Assembly (NCBI GenBank): GCA_964636985.1
Contig: CAZWSX010000002.1
Span: 62,001-126,000, forward strand
Length of the DNA: 64,000 nucleotides
Reading direction: 5' to 3'
Source of the DNA: CAZWSX01 sp964636985
Lineage (GTDB): Bacteria; Planctomycetota; Planctomycetia; Pirellulales; Pirellulaceae
The translations under genes and the position numbers were made by a program. This document shows, one piece after another, positions 1 to 10,100 of the stretch. The notes beneath the pieces are model-generated. The model ran no database searches. It had not been told where the DNA came from and saw only the letters and a program-made list of their open reading frames with translations. Each line of letters begins with the position of its first letter. Within the stretch, counting starts at the first letter, position 1.

Positions 1-413
1 AGTAGGTTCACGCACGGGGAGAATGCGTCCCACCTAGGTCGCCTTCGCCGAAAAGGCTTAACGCAAGGTCTGTGCCGAAGGCGGGCGCTGCGACAAGCAA
101 CCAAATAGGGCATTTACTGGAACTTTGAGCCCCTTTCGCCCTTGCTGGCCGTCAAATGTGCTGGATGCGGCCGTTATATTTGACGGACTTCCGTGGCCCT
201 TCACGGTGATAGCAAGGATATCTCACGGGCGACTTTCTCCTCGCAGGCAAGGGCCTGACCCTTCGTGCGCTAACGAGAAAAGCATGCATTCGTCATGACG
301 TCGCTTAGAATGTCGCCAATGATCTGAAAAATCAAAGTCGCACAGCGCATTCCGTTGTGCACGATGGAGTAGCCGCCTGTGTGCCGCGCCGTGTCACCGA
401 TGAGTCGCCATTA
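1..413. other. Intergenic region, no gene recognised
   Basis: No open frame here resembles a known protein and no tRNA-like or rRNA-like sequence was seen. The left part has a loose inverted repeat (GCCTTCG near 41 and CGAAGGC near 76). The right end presumably carries the promoter and leader of the kinase gene, but no clear -35/-10 pair stands out. The window may begin inside an intergenic region of the genome. Confidence 0.5.
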
Positions 414-1589
414 ATGGAAGGTTCGATCGCCGAACTCTGGAACCGCGTGATCGCGTCGGGCTTGGCCGTTTCAAGCGACCGGCCGGTATGGTTCTCCGAA
501 CTGAGCGGTCTTTCGTCGGAGGCCGATGCCTACGATGCGATCCAGTGTTGGCTGCGGACGAACCGGCTCAACTCCTTTCAATCGCAGCAGCTACTGGAAG
601 CAAGTTCGATCCCGCTGGCGGTCGGTCACTACGTCTTTTTGGAGAAGATCGGCCATGGCGGAATGGGCGCAGTCTTTCGCGCCCGCCATCGGGTGATGGA
701 ACGCGACGTGGCGATCAAGCTCATTCTTCCGCATCGTTTCGGCAACGTCGAAGCGATCGCGCGGTTCCGTCGCGAGGTCGCCACGAGTGCCCAGCTAGAA
801 CACCCGCGGATCGTCCGCGCGTACGATGCGGGCGAAACGAACGGCACGCATTGGCTCGCGATGGAGTTAGTCGATGGTCAAGACCTCGCGACCGTCATCC
901 GTGAGAACGGCCCGATGGCCTATGAGCAGGCCGTGGCGTGCATCGTGCAGGCGGCCGATGCCCTGGCCTTCGCGCACGAGCGCGGCGTGATTCACCGCGA
1001 CATCAAGCCCGGCAACCTGTTGCTTGATAAAGGAGGCAATCTGAAGGTGCTCGATTTGGGCCTGGCCTATCGCCCGTCGCCGGACGAAACCCCGCTCACT
1101 AGACCAGGCCAACTCATGGGAACGGTCGATTACATCGCTCCCGAACAAGCACGCAATGGTCGCGCCGCCGACGCGCGGTCGGACATTTATGCCTTGGGCA
1201 TGACTCTTTGGACGTTGCTAACCGACACGGTTCCGTATTCCGGCTCGCCGGCCATCAAGCTTTTGGCTCATCAGAACCAGCCGGCCCCCGACCTGGTGAA
1301 AGCTTGCCCCGACGTACCGGCCGCGCTCGTGCAAGCGTACCAAAAGATGGTCGCCAAGAAGCCGGAAGACCGGTTTCAATCGATGCGCGACGTGGAGCAG
1401 GTCTTGTCGAGCATTGTCGGTGAGCCGTCGTCAGCGATAGCGAAGCCAAAGGAGGGCTCGCAAGCGGCACCAGAGACTCGGGCGGAAGCCAAGGCACTCT
1501 CCCTCAGCGAAACCGTTGCCGGCGAGGCCACCGTTACCCAGGCGAAGCCCGCGTGGTGGGAATTTGCCTGGCTGCGACGTTGGTGGTAG
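414..1589 (+). CDS. Hanks-type serine/threonine protein kinase
   Basis: Protein kinase expected to phosphorylate Ser/Thr of unknown partners in the cytoplasm. With the ATG at 414 it has 391 residues. A helical N-terminal segment of about 70 residues precedes the catalytic domain: glycine loop IGHGGMGAV (about 79-87), VAIK lysine (102), HRD catalytic loop in VIHRDIKPGN (194-196), DLG in place of DFG (214-216) and APE (242-244). All key catalytic residues are present. Unlike many planctomycete kinases it has no transmembrane segment or sensor domain after the kinase domain; the tail is low complexity and ends Trp/Arg-rich. An in-frame GTG at 357 would add 19 residues; the ATG was preferred because MEGSIAELWNRVIASG resembles the N-termini of related planctomycete kinases. 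Neither start has a clear ribosome binding site. It appears monocistronic. Confidence 0.93.
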   Translation: MEGSIAELWNRVIASGLAVSSDRPVWFSELSGLSSEADAYDAIQCWLRTNRLNSFQSQQLLEASSIPLAVGHYVFLEKIGHGGMGAVFRARHRVMERDVAIKLILPHRFGNVEAIARFRREVATSAQLEHPRIVRAYDAGETNGTHWLAMELVDGQDLATVIRENGPMAYEQAVACIVQAADALAFAHERGVIHRDIKPGNLLLDKGGNLKVLDLGLAYRPSPDETPLTRPGQLMGTVDYIAPEQARNGRAADARSDIYALGMTLWTLLTDTVPYSGSPAIKLLAHQNQPAPDLVKACPDVPAALVQAYQKMVAKKPEDRFQSMRDVEQVLSSIVGEPSSAIAKPKEGSQAAPETRAEAKALSLSETVAGEATVTQAKPAWWEFAWLRRWW

Positions 1590-1803
1590 TTCGGCCGCGA
1601 CGTACTCAAATTCGATTCTCTATCGGCCAGCGCAAGCCCTCACATCGTTGTCGGTGAATGGGGCTGATATTAAGCTGTCAGCCACAGAGATGGGCGACGT
1701 TTGCTTCTAGGATTTTGCGCCGTGCTCGATCGTCCGGGATGTTGCGACGACCGATCGTGTTGCGCGATAGCCAGGTCCTTTACCAAGTTCGGCGTGATGG
1801 CGT

Positions 1804-4035
1804 ATGGATGGGCTCCTTAATCTGCTTTGCTCCAGCCACGCTCAGGCATTGTTCTACGCCGCGCTACTGGGTCTGTTGTGGATATGGTTCTTACTTCGCA
1901 GGCCTCGCATTGCGCGGTGGATATTGCGAGGAGCCGATCGATTGAGTGGTCCTTTGACGGCCCTCTTGGGAATCGGCGTTTTCCTGTTCGGTTGCATTGG
2001 CTTCGGCGAAGTGGAAGGAAACTCGAACCAATCCGTACCGATCGCCCTCTACGAAACGCTTCAGCTCTTTGCTTTCAATGCCGATACGGACCATTTGAAG
2101 TCGGGCTGGCTGCTGGCCGCCACTATTTGCACGATCGCACTCGCGGTGATCGTCGCGTCAAAGGGTATCGCCCTGCTCTTTCATGGTTCGTACGTATCGA
2201 TTTTTCTGCAATTCATCGCTTCGGATCACATCATTATTTGCGGACTCGGGCGGGTTGGCCGCCAACTCATCGAGGATCTCGTCCAGCAAGGGGATCAGAG
2301 AACGATCGTTGTCGTAGAGCCCGACGACGAAAACGCGAATCTGGCATGGGCCCGCGACCAGGGCGCCTTAGTGGTTATCGGTGATTCGACCAAGCGAGAG
2401 AATCTGGAAGAAGCAGGCGTGCACCGCGCCGGCGAGCTGTTCATCGCAACCGGCAGCGATGCCTGCAATGTCGAGTGCGCCATCGAAGTCCGCGAAGCGC
2501 TTCGATCTCCTGGTCGTTTGGAGCATTTCATGGCGCGTGTATCGGGTTTCATAAAACCCCGCGCGCCTCTGCGATGTTATGTCCACATTCTCGATCGAGA
2601 CCTGGCGGAGATCGTTCGCGCCCGCACCGGTGATTTCGAAGAGTCGGTCAACTCGAACCTCGCGGGAAACTCGAGTCGGATGAGGAGTGCGACTGCGCTC
2701 AACGTCCAGGTTTTCAGCGCACTCGAGCGAACGGCTCGCCGCTTGCTTGAGGACATCGCGACGTCGAGCTTCGCGGGGCATTCCATGCGACCTGTCGGCG
2801 ACGACGAGGTCGCTCACTATGTCATGCTTGGGTTCGGCGATTTTGGTCAAACCTTGGCGCTGCGATTGGCGGAGTTGGCCCATTTCGAGAATGGCAAGCG
2901 GTTGCGCCTGACGATTGTCGATCGGGATATCCAATCGAAGGCCGAAGCATTCATCGCCAGGCACCCCCGTTTTGGACCGGCACTCGGCCAGATCGCTCCT
3001 TGGGACTTCGAGCCGGCCGCGGATTCGTGGAGCTCGCATCGGTATCGACCGACGAATGCCGCGGCACAATCGCAGCCGTGGGCGATCGAGTACGCATGCA
3101 ACGCACAGTATGTGGAATACTGCGAAGCGACGGACGACAACTTCTTGCGAGGCATGATCGCGTCGTTTGACAAACAGGGGACCAAGCCAGCGGTCCTGGT
3201 TTGCTTCGAAGACGACCGCCAGAATTTCGCACTCGCGGAGCGAATGCGCAGCAAACTGGCCACTTTGCAGCGAAAGTATCCCATCTTTGTTTGGATTCCG
3301 CGGCAGCGCGAGCTGTCGCAGCTGTTGCTGGATCAGCGCAACAAACCGCCATCACAAACCAAACTTTGCACCTTGATCCCCTTTGGCCAGTGTTATGGAA
3401 GCGTCGCGTATACCGAGGTGACCAAATCCTGGAGCGAGTGGCTCGCGCGGCGGCTGCAGTTGGTCTGGATGGATCGACAAAAGCCGCATTGGGAGCAAGT
3501 GGTGGCCGACTTTCAGAACGCGCTGCTCGCCGAAGACGCCGCCGGTGTGGTGGCCTGTCTGGTCGACAAGGACCTTCGCAGGATTGCCGATGCCGCATGG
3601 ACGGGCACCAACGAATGGGCTCGCGCGTCGAACCGATCGGCCGCGATCCATACCGTCCTCAAGGCCGCTGCCTTGCAACTGGAAATTGTCGACCAAGAGG
3701 CAAACGAAAGCCCAACCGCCGGCGACAACGGGATCGCGATCGACCTGGCCCCGATGCATGAGCCGCTGTGCCGCATGGAACACTATCGTTGGGTAGCGGA
3801 GCGGCTGCTAAGTGGCTGGAGCTACAACGAAGTATCCGATGATGAAACCAAAACGCGTTGGCAGATCAGGCCGTGGGAAGGCTTGGAGTCTCCACCCAAC
3901 CATGTGGTCGCAAAGGCGGAGCGCGAGGGTAAGAAGCTCGACGAGAAGAACAAGGACGCACGCATCATTCAACTCGTCGCCTGTCTTATCAAGTCGCGGA
4001 TCCTGGAGTCGAAGCCGGTCGGCATAAGCTCCTGA
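1804..4035 (+). CDS. Membrane protein with two RCK/TrkA-N domains and a C-terminal RyR domain
   Basis: 743 residues. Hydrophobic segments at about 13-31, 51-68 and 103-126 form a small membrane domain. Residues 142-230 are a Rossmann-type RCK/TrkA-N domain with GLGRVGRQ (147-154) and an acidic strand end (VVEPDD). A second nucleotide-binding fold starts near 338 with GFGDFGQ (343-349) and VDRD. The last 90 residues, with MEHYRWVAERLLSGWSY at 658-674, match the RyR domain first described in ryanodine receptors. RCK domains usually gate potassium channels or transporters by binding NAD(H) or nucleotides. The loop between segments 2 and 3 (ALYETLQLFAF) sits where a pore helix would be, but there is no TVGYG filter, so a potassium-channel role is not established. 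ATG at 1804 was chosen because it keeps the first hydrophobic segment. It may be transcribed with the kinase 214 bp upstream. Confidence 0.88.
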   Translation: MDGLLNLLCSSHAQALFYAALLGLLWIWFLLRRPRIARWILRGADRLSGPLTALLGIGVFLFGCIGFGEVEGNSNQSVPIALYETLQLFAFNADTDHLKSGWLLAATICTIALAVIVASKGIALLFHGSYVSIFLQFIASDHIIICGLGRVGRQLIEDLVQQGDQRTIVVVEPDDENANLAWARDQGALVVIGDSTKRENLEEAGVHRAGELFIATGSDACNVECAIEVREALRSPGRLEHFMARVSGFIKPRAPLRCYVHILDRDLAEIVRARTGDFEESVNSNLAGNSSRMRSATALNVQVFSALERTARRLLEDIATSSFAGHSMRPVGDDEVAHYVMLGFGDFGQTLALRLAELAHFENGKRLRLTIVDRDIQSKAEAFIARHPRFGPALGQIAPWDFEPAADSWSSHRYRPTNAAAQSQPWAIEYACNAQYVEYCEATDDNFLRGMIASFDKQGTKPAVLVCFEDDRQNFALAERMRSKLATLQRKYPIFVWIPRQRELSQLLLDQRNKPPSQTKLCTLIPFGQCYGSVAYTEVTKSWSEWLARRLQLVWMDRQKPHWEQVVADFQNALLAEDAAGVVACLVDKDLRRIADAAWTGTNEWARASNRSAAIHTVLKAAALQLEIVDQEANESPTAGDNGIAIDLAPMHEPLCRMEHYRWVAERLLSGWSYNEVSDDETKTRWQIRPWEGLESPPNHVVAKAEREGKKLDEKNKDARIIQLVACLIKSRILESKPVGISS

Positions 4036-4111
4036 TGCGCGTGGGGTGGGTCGGTTAACTACCATGGTTTGTCGGGTGCGGTGAATTACGATCCATTTTG
4101 GAGTCGACGCG

Positions 4112-5635
4112 ATGCGAATGGCATCTCTCGGTTTGGCGGCGGTTGTTGGGCTGGTACTCTTGGGAGACTCCACAGCCACGGCGCAGGAGCGCGCGGCACG
4201 GCCCCGCTCAGAAATCATTTCCAAGGAAAACGCGCTGCCCGGGTCGGACGATTGGCAATTGACGCGTGTTCGAGTCGACGGCTCAAAATACCGTTCGACC
4301 TGGATCGAAGGGTATTGCGCCAAACAGAGCGTCCAAGCAGGCGAGGCGCTCGATATCAAGGTCTCCACCGATCCTCCGAGGCCGTTCACGATCGAGTTCT
4401 TTCGCACAGGCTACTACGGCGGAAAAGGGGCTCGGCTCATGAGCAAGGTCGGCCCGATCGACGGAACCAAGCAGCCGACGCCCGAGCCGGGCAAAAAGAA
4501 CCTGCACGAGTGTCAGTGGGAAACATCGCACACGCTAACCATTCCCAAAGACTGGATCAGCGGCGTTTATCTCGGACGATTGACGACTCTCCCTGCAAGC
4601 GAAGACGAACCCTATTGGCAGAGCTACGTGATCTTTGTCGTCACCGACGATCGCCCAGCCGATGTGTTGTTTCAGTGTTCCGATAACACCTGGCAAGCCT
4701 ACAACCAGTGGCCCAGCAATTTCTCGGTGTACACCCATCCCGATGGCGGTCAGGGACCATGGGCGGATGTGAGCTTCGACCGGCCTTACGGGCGCGAAGC
4801 GCAGTTCACCAGCGTCGTCGACGATCCGCTCACCGTCGGTGCGGGCGAGTACTTCCCGCTGGAATTCCCGCTGGCGTACTGGCTCGAGCAGCACGGTTAC
4901 GACGTGACTTATTGCTGCAACAGCGATATGGTCACGCCCGAGCGGGGACTTAAGTGTCGCACTTTCATCAGCGTCGGCCACGACGAGTACTGGGACATCC
5001 GGCAATTCAACAGCGTCAGCAAAATGCGCGATGAAGGGGTGAGCCTGATGTTCCTCTCAGGCAATTCTGTTTGCTGGGTAACGCCGCTTCGCGCGGGTTT
5101 CGATGGCCGCGACAAGCGGATCATGTTCCGCGGCGGGCCCTACGGCGGCGATCGCCCGCACGCGATCGAGCGAATTAAAGAGAACGGCCCCTTCCCCGAA
5201 CAGGGGCCAGACGAAGGATTCTTGATCGGCGCGCGGAACGTGGAACCCGTCAACGGGGGCGGCGATTGGATCTGCACCAAACCCGAGCACTGGATCTTCG
5301 CCGGAACGGGCATGAAGAAAGGGGATCGCATCCCGGGTCTCATCGGCTGGGAGTACCATGGCGATCCGGCTGACATCCCGAGCTTGGAAGTCGTAGGAAC
5401 GGGGACCGCGTGGGTCGGCGGCGAGAAGCCTCAAAAGTGGACCGCCACCGTTTACAACGGGCCCAAGGGGAACATCGTGTTCAACGCTTCCAGCATCTTC
5501 TGGGTGCAGGGGCTGTCGGACCCGCCAGGCCACGTGCTGCCATGGTCCCACTGGAATCGACCACACGGGCCTGATGCCCGGGTGCAGCGGATCACCAAAA
5601 ACGTGCTTGATCGCGCCATCAAGGGCGGGAAGTAA
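4112..5635 (+). CDS. Secreted N,N-dimethylformamidase large-subunit-like protein
   Basis: 507 residues. An N-terminal signal peptide (MRMASLGLAAVVGLVLLG) has a likely cleavage after ATA at about residue 24, so the protein should be exported. The rest resembles the C-terminal domain of the N,N-dimethylformamidase beta subunit: a beta-rich part (IEFFRTGYYGGKGARLM), then a glutamine-amidotransferase-like part with VLFQCSDNTWQAYNQW (about 175-195), GHDEYWD (about 287-293) and LSGNSVCW. The true substrate is unknown; many planctomycete homologues are annotated only by this domain, and amide hydrolysis is an inference. No small-subunit gene is adjacent. Its 3' end overlaps the end of the convergent amidohydrolase-like gene by 17 bp. 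Confidence 0.85.
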   Translation: MRMASLGLAAVVGLVLLGDSTATAQERAARPRSEIISKENALPGSDDWQLTRVRVDGSKYRSTWIEGYCAKQSVQAGEALDIKVSTDPPRPFTIEFFRTGYYGGKGARLMSKVGPIDGTKQPTPEPGKKNLHECQWETSHTLTIPKDWISGVYLGRLTTLPASEDEPYWQSYVIFVVTDDRPADVLFQCSDNTWQAYNQWPSNFSVYTHPDGGQGPWADVSFDRPYGREAQFTSVVDDPLTVGAGEYFPLEFPLAYWLEQHGYDVTYCCNSDMVTPERGLKCRTFISVGHDEYWDIRQFNSVSKMRDEGVSLMFLSGNSVCWVTPLRAGFDGRDKRIMFRGGPYGGDRPHAIERIKENGPFPEQGPDEGFLIGARNVEPVNGGGDWICTKPEHWIFAGTGMKKGDRIPGLIGWEYHGDPADIPSLEVVGTGTAWVGGEKPQKWTATVYNGPKGNIVFNASSIFWVQGLSDPPGHVLPWSHWNRPHGPDARVQRITKNVLDRAIKGGK

Positions 5636-6395
5636 CCATCCTTGCCGCGTTGGCCGAGCGAATCTTGTCGAGAACCGATTCAGGCAGGCCGCTTTCGGTG
5701 AGCTTGAGCGCGGCCGATTCGGGATAGAAGAACGGCGCGTAACTGCCGAGGACGAGGCGATCCGGTCCAACCGCATCGACCCAGCGCTTGATCGCTTCGA
5801 GCCCTTCAACCATAGCAATGTCGACGAGGACATCCCCCGCCCTGACAAGGTCGGCGGCTTGTTCGGCGGTCAGGGCCTTGCCCGTGTTAAGAACCATCAG
5901 CCGCAGTCCTTCGATCTTGCCGACTAGCTTGATAAGCGGCGCGGCATCGACCGAGGGTGGGCTCAAACGTGGATGCCGCGTTCGGTCGTCTTCCATGGTC
6001 AGCGGCAACTGGACGAACAGCTTACGCTCGGTCGCTCGCTTGAGAACTGCTTCGCACACAGGCTCGTCGAGCTTGTAACCGTGGAAGTCAGGATGAAGGC
6101 GAATGCCCTGCATCGCCAGTTCGCCCGCGCAGCGATCGAGATCTCCTTCCCAATCGGGCAACGTGGGATCGATCGCGCCGATGGGACGAAAGAAGTTGCC
6201 CGAGTCTTTGCATGCCAGAGAAAGGCGCATGTTCACGGACGTGATGTCCCGATGCAACAGTGCATCGAAGTGGCCGGCCCATGCTTTTTCGATTCCCAAG
6301 GCGCGGAGTTTTTCAGCCAGCGCCTTGGGTTCGTCTAATGGCAAACGACGATAGGGCCAGTGTCCGAGATAGACGTTGACGTCGATCATGCTCAC
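5619..6395 (-). CDS. Amidohydrolase-2-like TIM-barrel protein lacking the HxH motif
   Basis: 258 residues, with the overall pattern of amidohydrolase-2 (TIM-barrel metal hydrolase) proteins: MSMIDVNVYLGHWPYRR at the N-terminus, GIRLHPDFHGY mid-barrel and a closing LVLGSYAPFFYPESA. In ordinary members the first strand carries HxH for metal binding; here the equivalent is N-V-Y, and the final strand lacks the usual Asp of the G(S/T)D motif. It may bind metal differently or be non-catalytic. The ATG shares four bases (ATGA) with the stop of the upstream amidohydrolase, so the pair is translationally coupled and probably acts together. The stop overlaps the convergent dimethylformamidase-like gene. 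Confidence 0.85.
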   Translation of the reverse strand: MSMIDVNVYLGHWPYRRLPLDEPKALAEKLRALGIEKAWAGHFDALLHRDITSVNMRLSLACKDSGNFFRPIGAIDPTLPDWEGDLDRCAGELAMQGIRLHPDFHGYKLDEPVCEAVLKRATERKLFVQLPLTMEDDRTRHPRLSPPSVDAAPLIKLVGKIEGLRLMVLNTGKALTAEQAADLVRAGDVLVDIAMVEGLEAIKRWVDAVGPDRLVLGSYAPFFYPESAALKLTESGLPESVLDKIRSANAARMVTSRP

Positions 6396-7186
6396 CTTCG
6401 TTTCGCCGTGAGTGCCGGGGTGATCAGGTCTTTGAGGTTGTCTTTCAGAATCCGTCGCTTAGCCGCATCGGGAATATCGGCACCATAGACTTTCGCCAGC
6501 TGCGATGCAAAGCTTCTTCCGGCAACGTCGCTGCCGTAGATCACGCGCTCGGCTCCCAGTTCGCGGACGGCCATTTCCGTGATGCCGGCGGTTGGATCGG
6601 AGCCCGCGAGGTCGACGGAAATGTTTGATTGTGTTCGGACGGCTCGAATCCCCAGTTCCCACTGCCCGCCGGTGTGCCCGCAGATGAAGTGTTTGTCGGG
6701 ATGCCGTTTCGCCAAGGCGACCAGGTCTTGCGGCGTCGATTCTCCTTCGAGTTGACCGCCGTTTTGTTTGAGCCACGTGTGCTGGTAGATCACCGCTTTC
6801 GATTTAGCGGCGGCCTCGACAATCGCGTCCAAGCCGGCGTCATCGGCTCGCTGGGCCACCCATAGCTTGATGCCCACCATCGGTCCCTTGGCGACGCAGC
6901 GCTCGATCTCGGCCAAGCTGGCATCGACATGTTGCCCACTGCAATAGCAAAAACCGAACACGCGGTCGCTCCAGTGCGACATCGCTTGCAGGATGTAGTC
7001 GTTGTCGGCCTTAAGATCGTCGGGCGAAGGAGTCGCTTTGAACGAGAGGCTGAAGAACAGACAAAGCTTCTCGATGCCGTGCCGGTCGGCAACTTCCAGC
7101 AGGTGCGCCATTTTCTCTTCTGGCGTTCGACCGGGCATACCCAACAAATGGCAGTGCAAATCCCAAACCGGAAACGGCGGCGGCAT
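6392..7186 (-). CDS. Amidohydrolase family protein (TIM barrel)
   Basis: 264 residues of the amidohydrolase-2 superfamily. The first strand has the HxH metal motif in WDLHCHLLG, residues near 140 (IYQHTW) and 170 (FICGHTGG) supply further candidate histidine ligands, and VIYGSD near 220 gives the final aspartate. This is the intact member of the pair; the downstream partner lacks these residues. The substrate is unknown. The gene lies 7 bp after the stop of the large haem-binding dehydrogenase, in what looks like a three-gene operon (dehydrogenase, this gene, HxH-less partner), so it may hydrolyse a product of the same pathway. That link is inference from gene order only. No signal peptide is visible. 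Confidence 0.88.
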   Translation of the reverse strand: MPPPFPVWDLHCHLLGMPGRTPEEKMAHLLEVADRHGIEKLCLFFSLSFKATPSPDDLKADNDYILQAMSHWSDRVFGFCYCSGQHVDASLAEIERCVAKGPMVGIKLWVAQRADDAGLDAIVEAAAKSKAVIYQHTWLKQNGGQLEGESTPQDLVALAKRHPDKHFICGHTGGQWELGIRAVRTQSNISVDLAGSDPTAGITEMAVRELGAERVIYGSDVAGRSFASQLAKVYGADIPDAAKRRILKDNLKDLITPALTAKRR

Positions 7187-7193
7187 GGTACGT

Positions 7194-10100
7194 CTACTTC
7201 AGTAAAAAGGAAATCAGGTCGGCCATCTCGTCGGGCGTGACCCGCGTTTCCAAACCAACCGGCATCAGCGATTGGTTCGTCGGCACGAGTTCTTCGATGT
7301 CGGCACGCGAGAACTCCTCCGTTGCGCCCGTCGCCAAAAGGATCACGACGCGGCTGGCATCCTCCGATTGAACGAGTCCCGACTGGGTGCGGCCGGACGT
7401 GGTCACCACCGTATAGGCCACGAAGTTCGGCCCAACCTCGCGGTTGGGATCGAGGACGTGAAGCAAGATCTCGTCGGCAGCGCGGTTGCGAATCGTCGCC
7501 AGGTTGGGACCGATATCTCGTCCCTGCCCGTTAAATTTGTGGCAATTCTGGCATTCGTGTCGGAAGACGACTTCACCCCGAGCTGAATCTGCTTTATCGC
7601 CGCGAATCGCGGCCCGATAGCGCTCGAACACGGCCTTGCGCTGTTCTAGGGCTTCGGAGAAGAGTTTGACCGAGCGCTGCTTGAGATCTGCATCGCTGCT
7701 TCGCAACAACGAGTTGCGCCGCGCATAAGGGACATCCATCACTTGAATGATTCCCGTTTCGAGAGCCGCGACGAGCGGCGCGTGCCATGCCGTGCGAGCA
7801 AGCAAGGCTTCGACGACTTCCGCCCGGGCCTGAGGACGAAGCGTCGCATAGGTGCTCAAGAGAACCTCCGGAGTATCGTCCGCGACGATGCGCCCCAGCG
7901 TGGCTGCGGCGAGCGATTGCGTTTCGGCATCGTAACTTGTTCCCAAGAGCGGCAAAAGCACTTGCCGTGCGCGGCTCGGTTCCACGTGTACCGCCAGGGC
8001 GACGGCCCGTCGCCTTACGCCAGAGGGCGAATTTGGATCGCCAATGGCGGTTAGCACGCGTTCGAGCGATTCCGCCAATCGCTTGGCGCCAAGGGAAGAA
8101 TCGGCGCTGAGCACTTTGCTTAGTGATTCCCCGTTGCGAGTTAAGCCGTCACCCAAACCAGCAGCGATAGCAAGCAACTCCGCGTCTTCAGTGAGTGACT
8201 CCACTGCCCGGAAAAGCCGCTGCCGCGCTGAGGGCTCGCGATTACGTCCGACGAGCTGCGCCAGGTCAACGAGCAGCGCATCGTCCTTGGCATCCGCGTG
8301 GCGAACCAAAAAGTAGGCGTCGACAAACTCAGGCAAACCGCGCGTGAGCGAACTCCAGACCGCGGCCCGGATCGATTCGTCGTCCGCGTCTTGCGCCGCG
8401 ATGGCAGCCAGAGCTTTCGCTGCTATCTCGGAGGGGCCGCTTGCTGGCCAGGCACCAAGCGAGAATGCAACTTGCAAGCGTACGGAGGGATCCGGATCGT
8501 TCGCGGCAGCGACAAGCTTTTGACGCCCGTCGGCCGAGTCGGCCATTCGCGGCTCCAAAAGCTCCACCGCCGCACGACGCACGGGGTACGACGGATCACC
8601 AAGTGCCGGCAATAGGTCATCGTTTGTCAGAGCCGTCAGTCCAGCCAGCGACCACAAGGCGTGCAAACGAGCCAATGGCGAATCGCTCCCTCGCAATGTC
8701 GACCGAAGCGGCCCGATCGCTACCACATCTTGCCGCTCGAAGAGAAGGCGATGGGCCGTATCGCGATGCCATGCGTTGGGATGAGCCAGCAAAGCAACGA
8801 GTTCGGTGGTCGACATATCGCCCAATTGCGGAGTCGCGCGAAGGTTGAACCCAACGGGTGCCAGGCGATAGATGCGTCCGCGATCTCGCCCGCTTTCCAG
8901 ATCGAGTCGGGCCTTGATGTCATCGGGAATCGACCAGGGATGCTCGATCGTCTCTCGATACATATCGAGCACGTGCAGCGTTCCATCCGGAGCATGGACG
9001 AAGTTGACGGGACGGAACCAATTGTCGGTCGATGCGACAAACTCTTGGCGATCAATCGACCGCTTGGAAATGAAGGTGGCGCTGCGACGCTCCATATTTT
9101 GATGGTGGATCAAGTTGGCCGACGGCTCGGCCAGAAAGACGCTGCCGCGCAACGCTTCCGGATAGGCATCGCCGCGATAGATCGTGAGTCCACAGGCCGA
9201 CGTCATGTACCCCGTCGCGACTGCCTCGCTGCGCGGTGCAGCGAGCGTGGGATCGAAGGCCAAACGCTGCGAGTTGAGTTCGCGCCAGGGCTCGGGTGGA
9301 CTGGCCCGGAAGACGGCGATCTGGTCTCCCGATTCGGCCACGTCGATCACGCCAGTACGGGCTGGGGCATCCACGTTTCGCGCCAGATAGCTTTTCGACA
9401 GCAGCACATGCTGGACTGGATTGCGGATATTGCAGATGAAGCGATTCCCCGCGTCGTCGAAGCAATTGCCAAACCGCGCGCCGCCGGAGAGCAGCTCGAT
9501 CGGACCACTCGGATCGTCGGGCGAAAAGCGAAAGTCGGCGGTCGGCAGAACGACGCCTTGCGACTGGGGATCGTCGCCGCGCCGGATCTTGCCGCCGTTG
9601 GACGAGCCCGCCGCGTACAGACGATGGTCGAGTCCCCACTCCAGGTTGTTCACCACCGCCTGGACATTGAACTTGCGAAAGCCGGTGAAAACGATACGCC
9701 GCTCGTCAGCCACGCCGTCGTTGTCGGTATCTTTGAGCCACCACAGATCAGGCGTCGCGACGACGAACGCTCCTCCTTTGTAGAGCGCGATGCCTGTCGG
9801 CCACGACAATCCTTCCGCGAAGAGCGTGCTGCGGTCGAACTTGCCGTCGCCGTCGCGATCCTCCAAGAGGCGCACGCGCCCCAGCGGCGCGTCGTTGGTC
9901 CGCTCGACAAAGGGCTTGTCGCTCGCCTTGTCGGTGTAGGGATAGTCGCACATCTCGACGACGTACGCCCGACCGAACTCGTCGTACTGCATGTCGACGG
10001 GATCGGTCACTTTCGGCTCGGCCGCCAGAAGCTGCAGCTCGAATCCATCGCGGACGCGAAATGAGTCGATCGCCTTCTCGGGCGAAAGGGCTTCGACGCG

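Noticed and set aside
1804..4035. Classical potassium channel
   Set aside because: No TVGYG or similar selectivity filter was found between the membrane helices, so only the RCK-RyR architecture is claimed.
8661..10064. 467-codon plus-strand open frame
   Set aside because: It lies wholly antisense to the well-supported haem-binding dehydrogenase and has no domain; long antisense frames are expected in GC-rich DNA.
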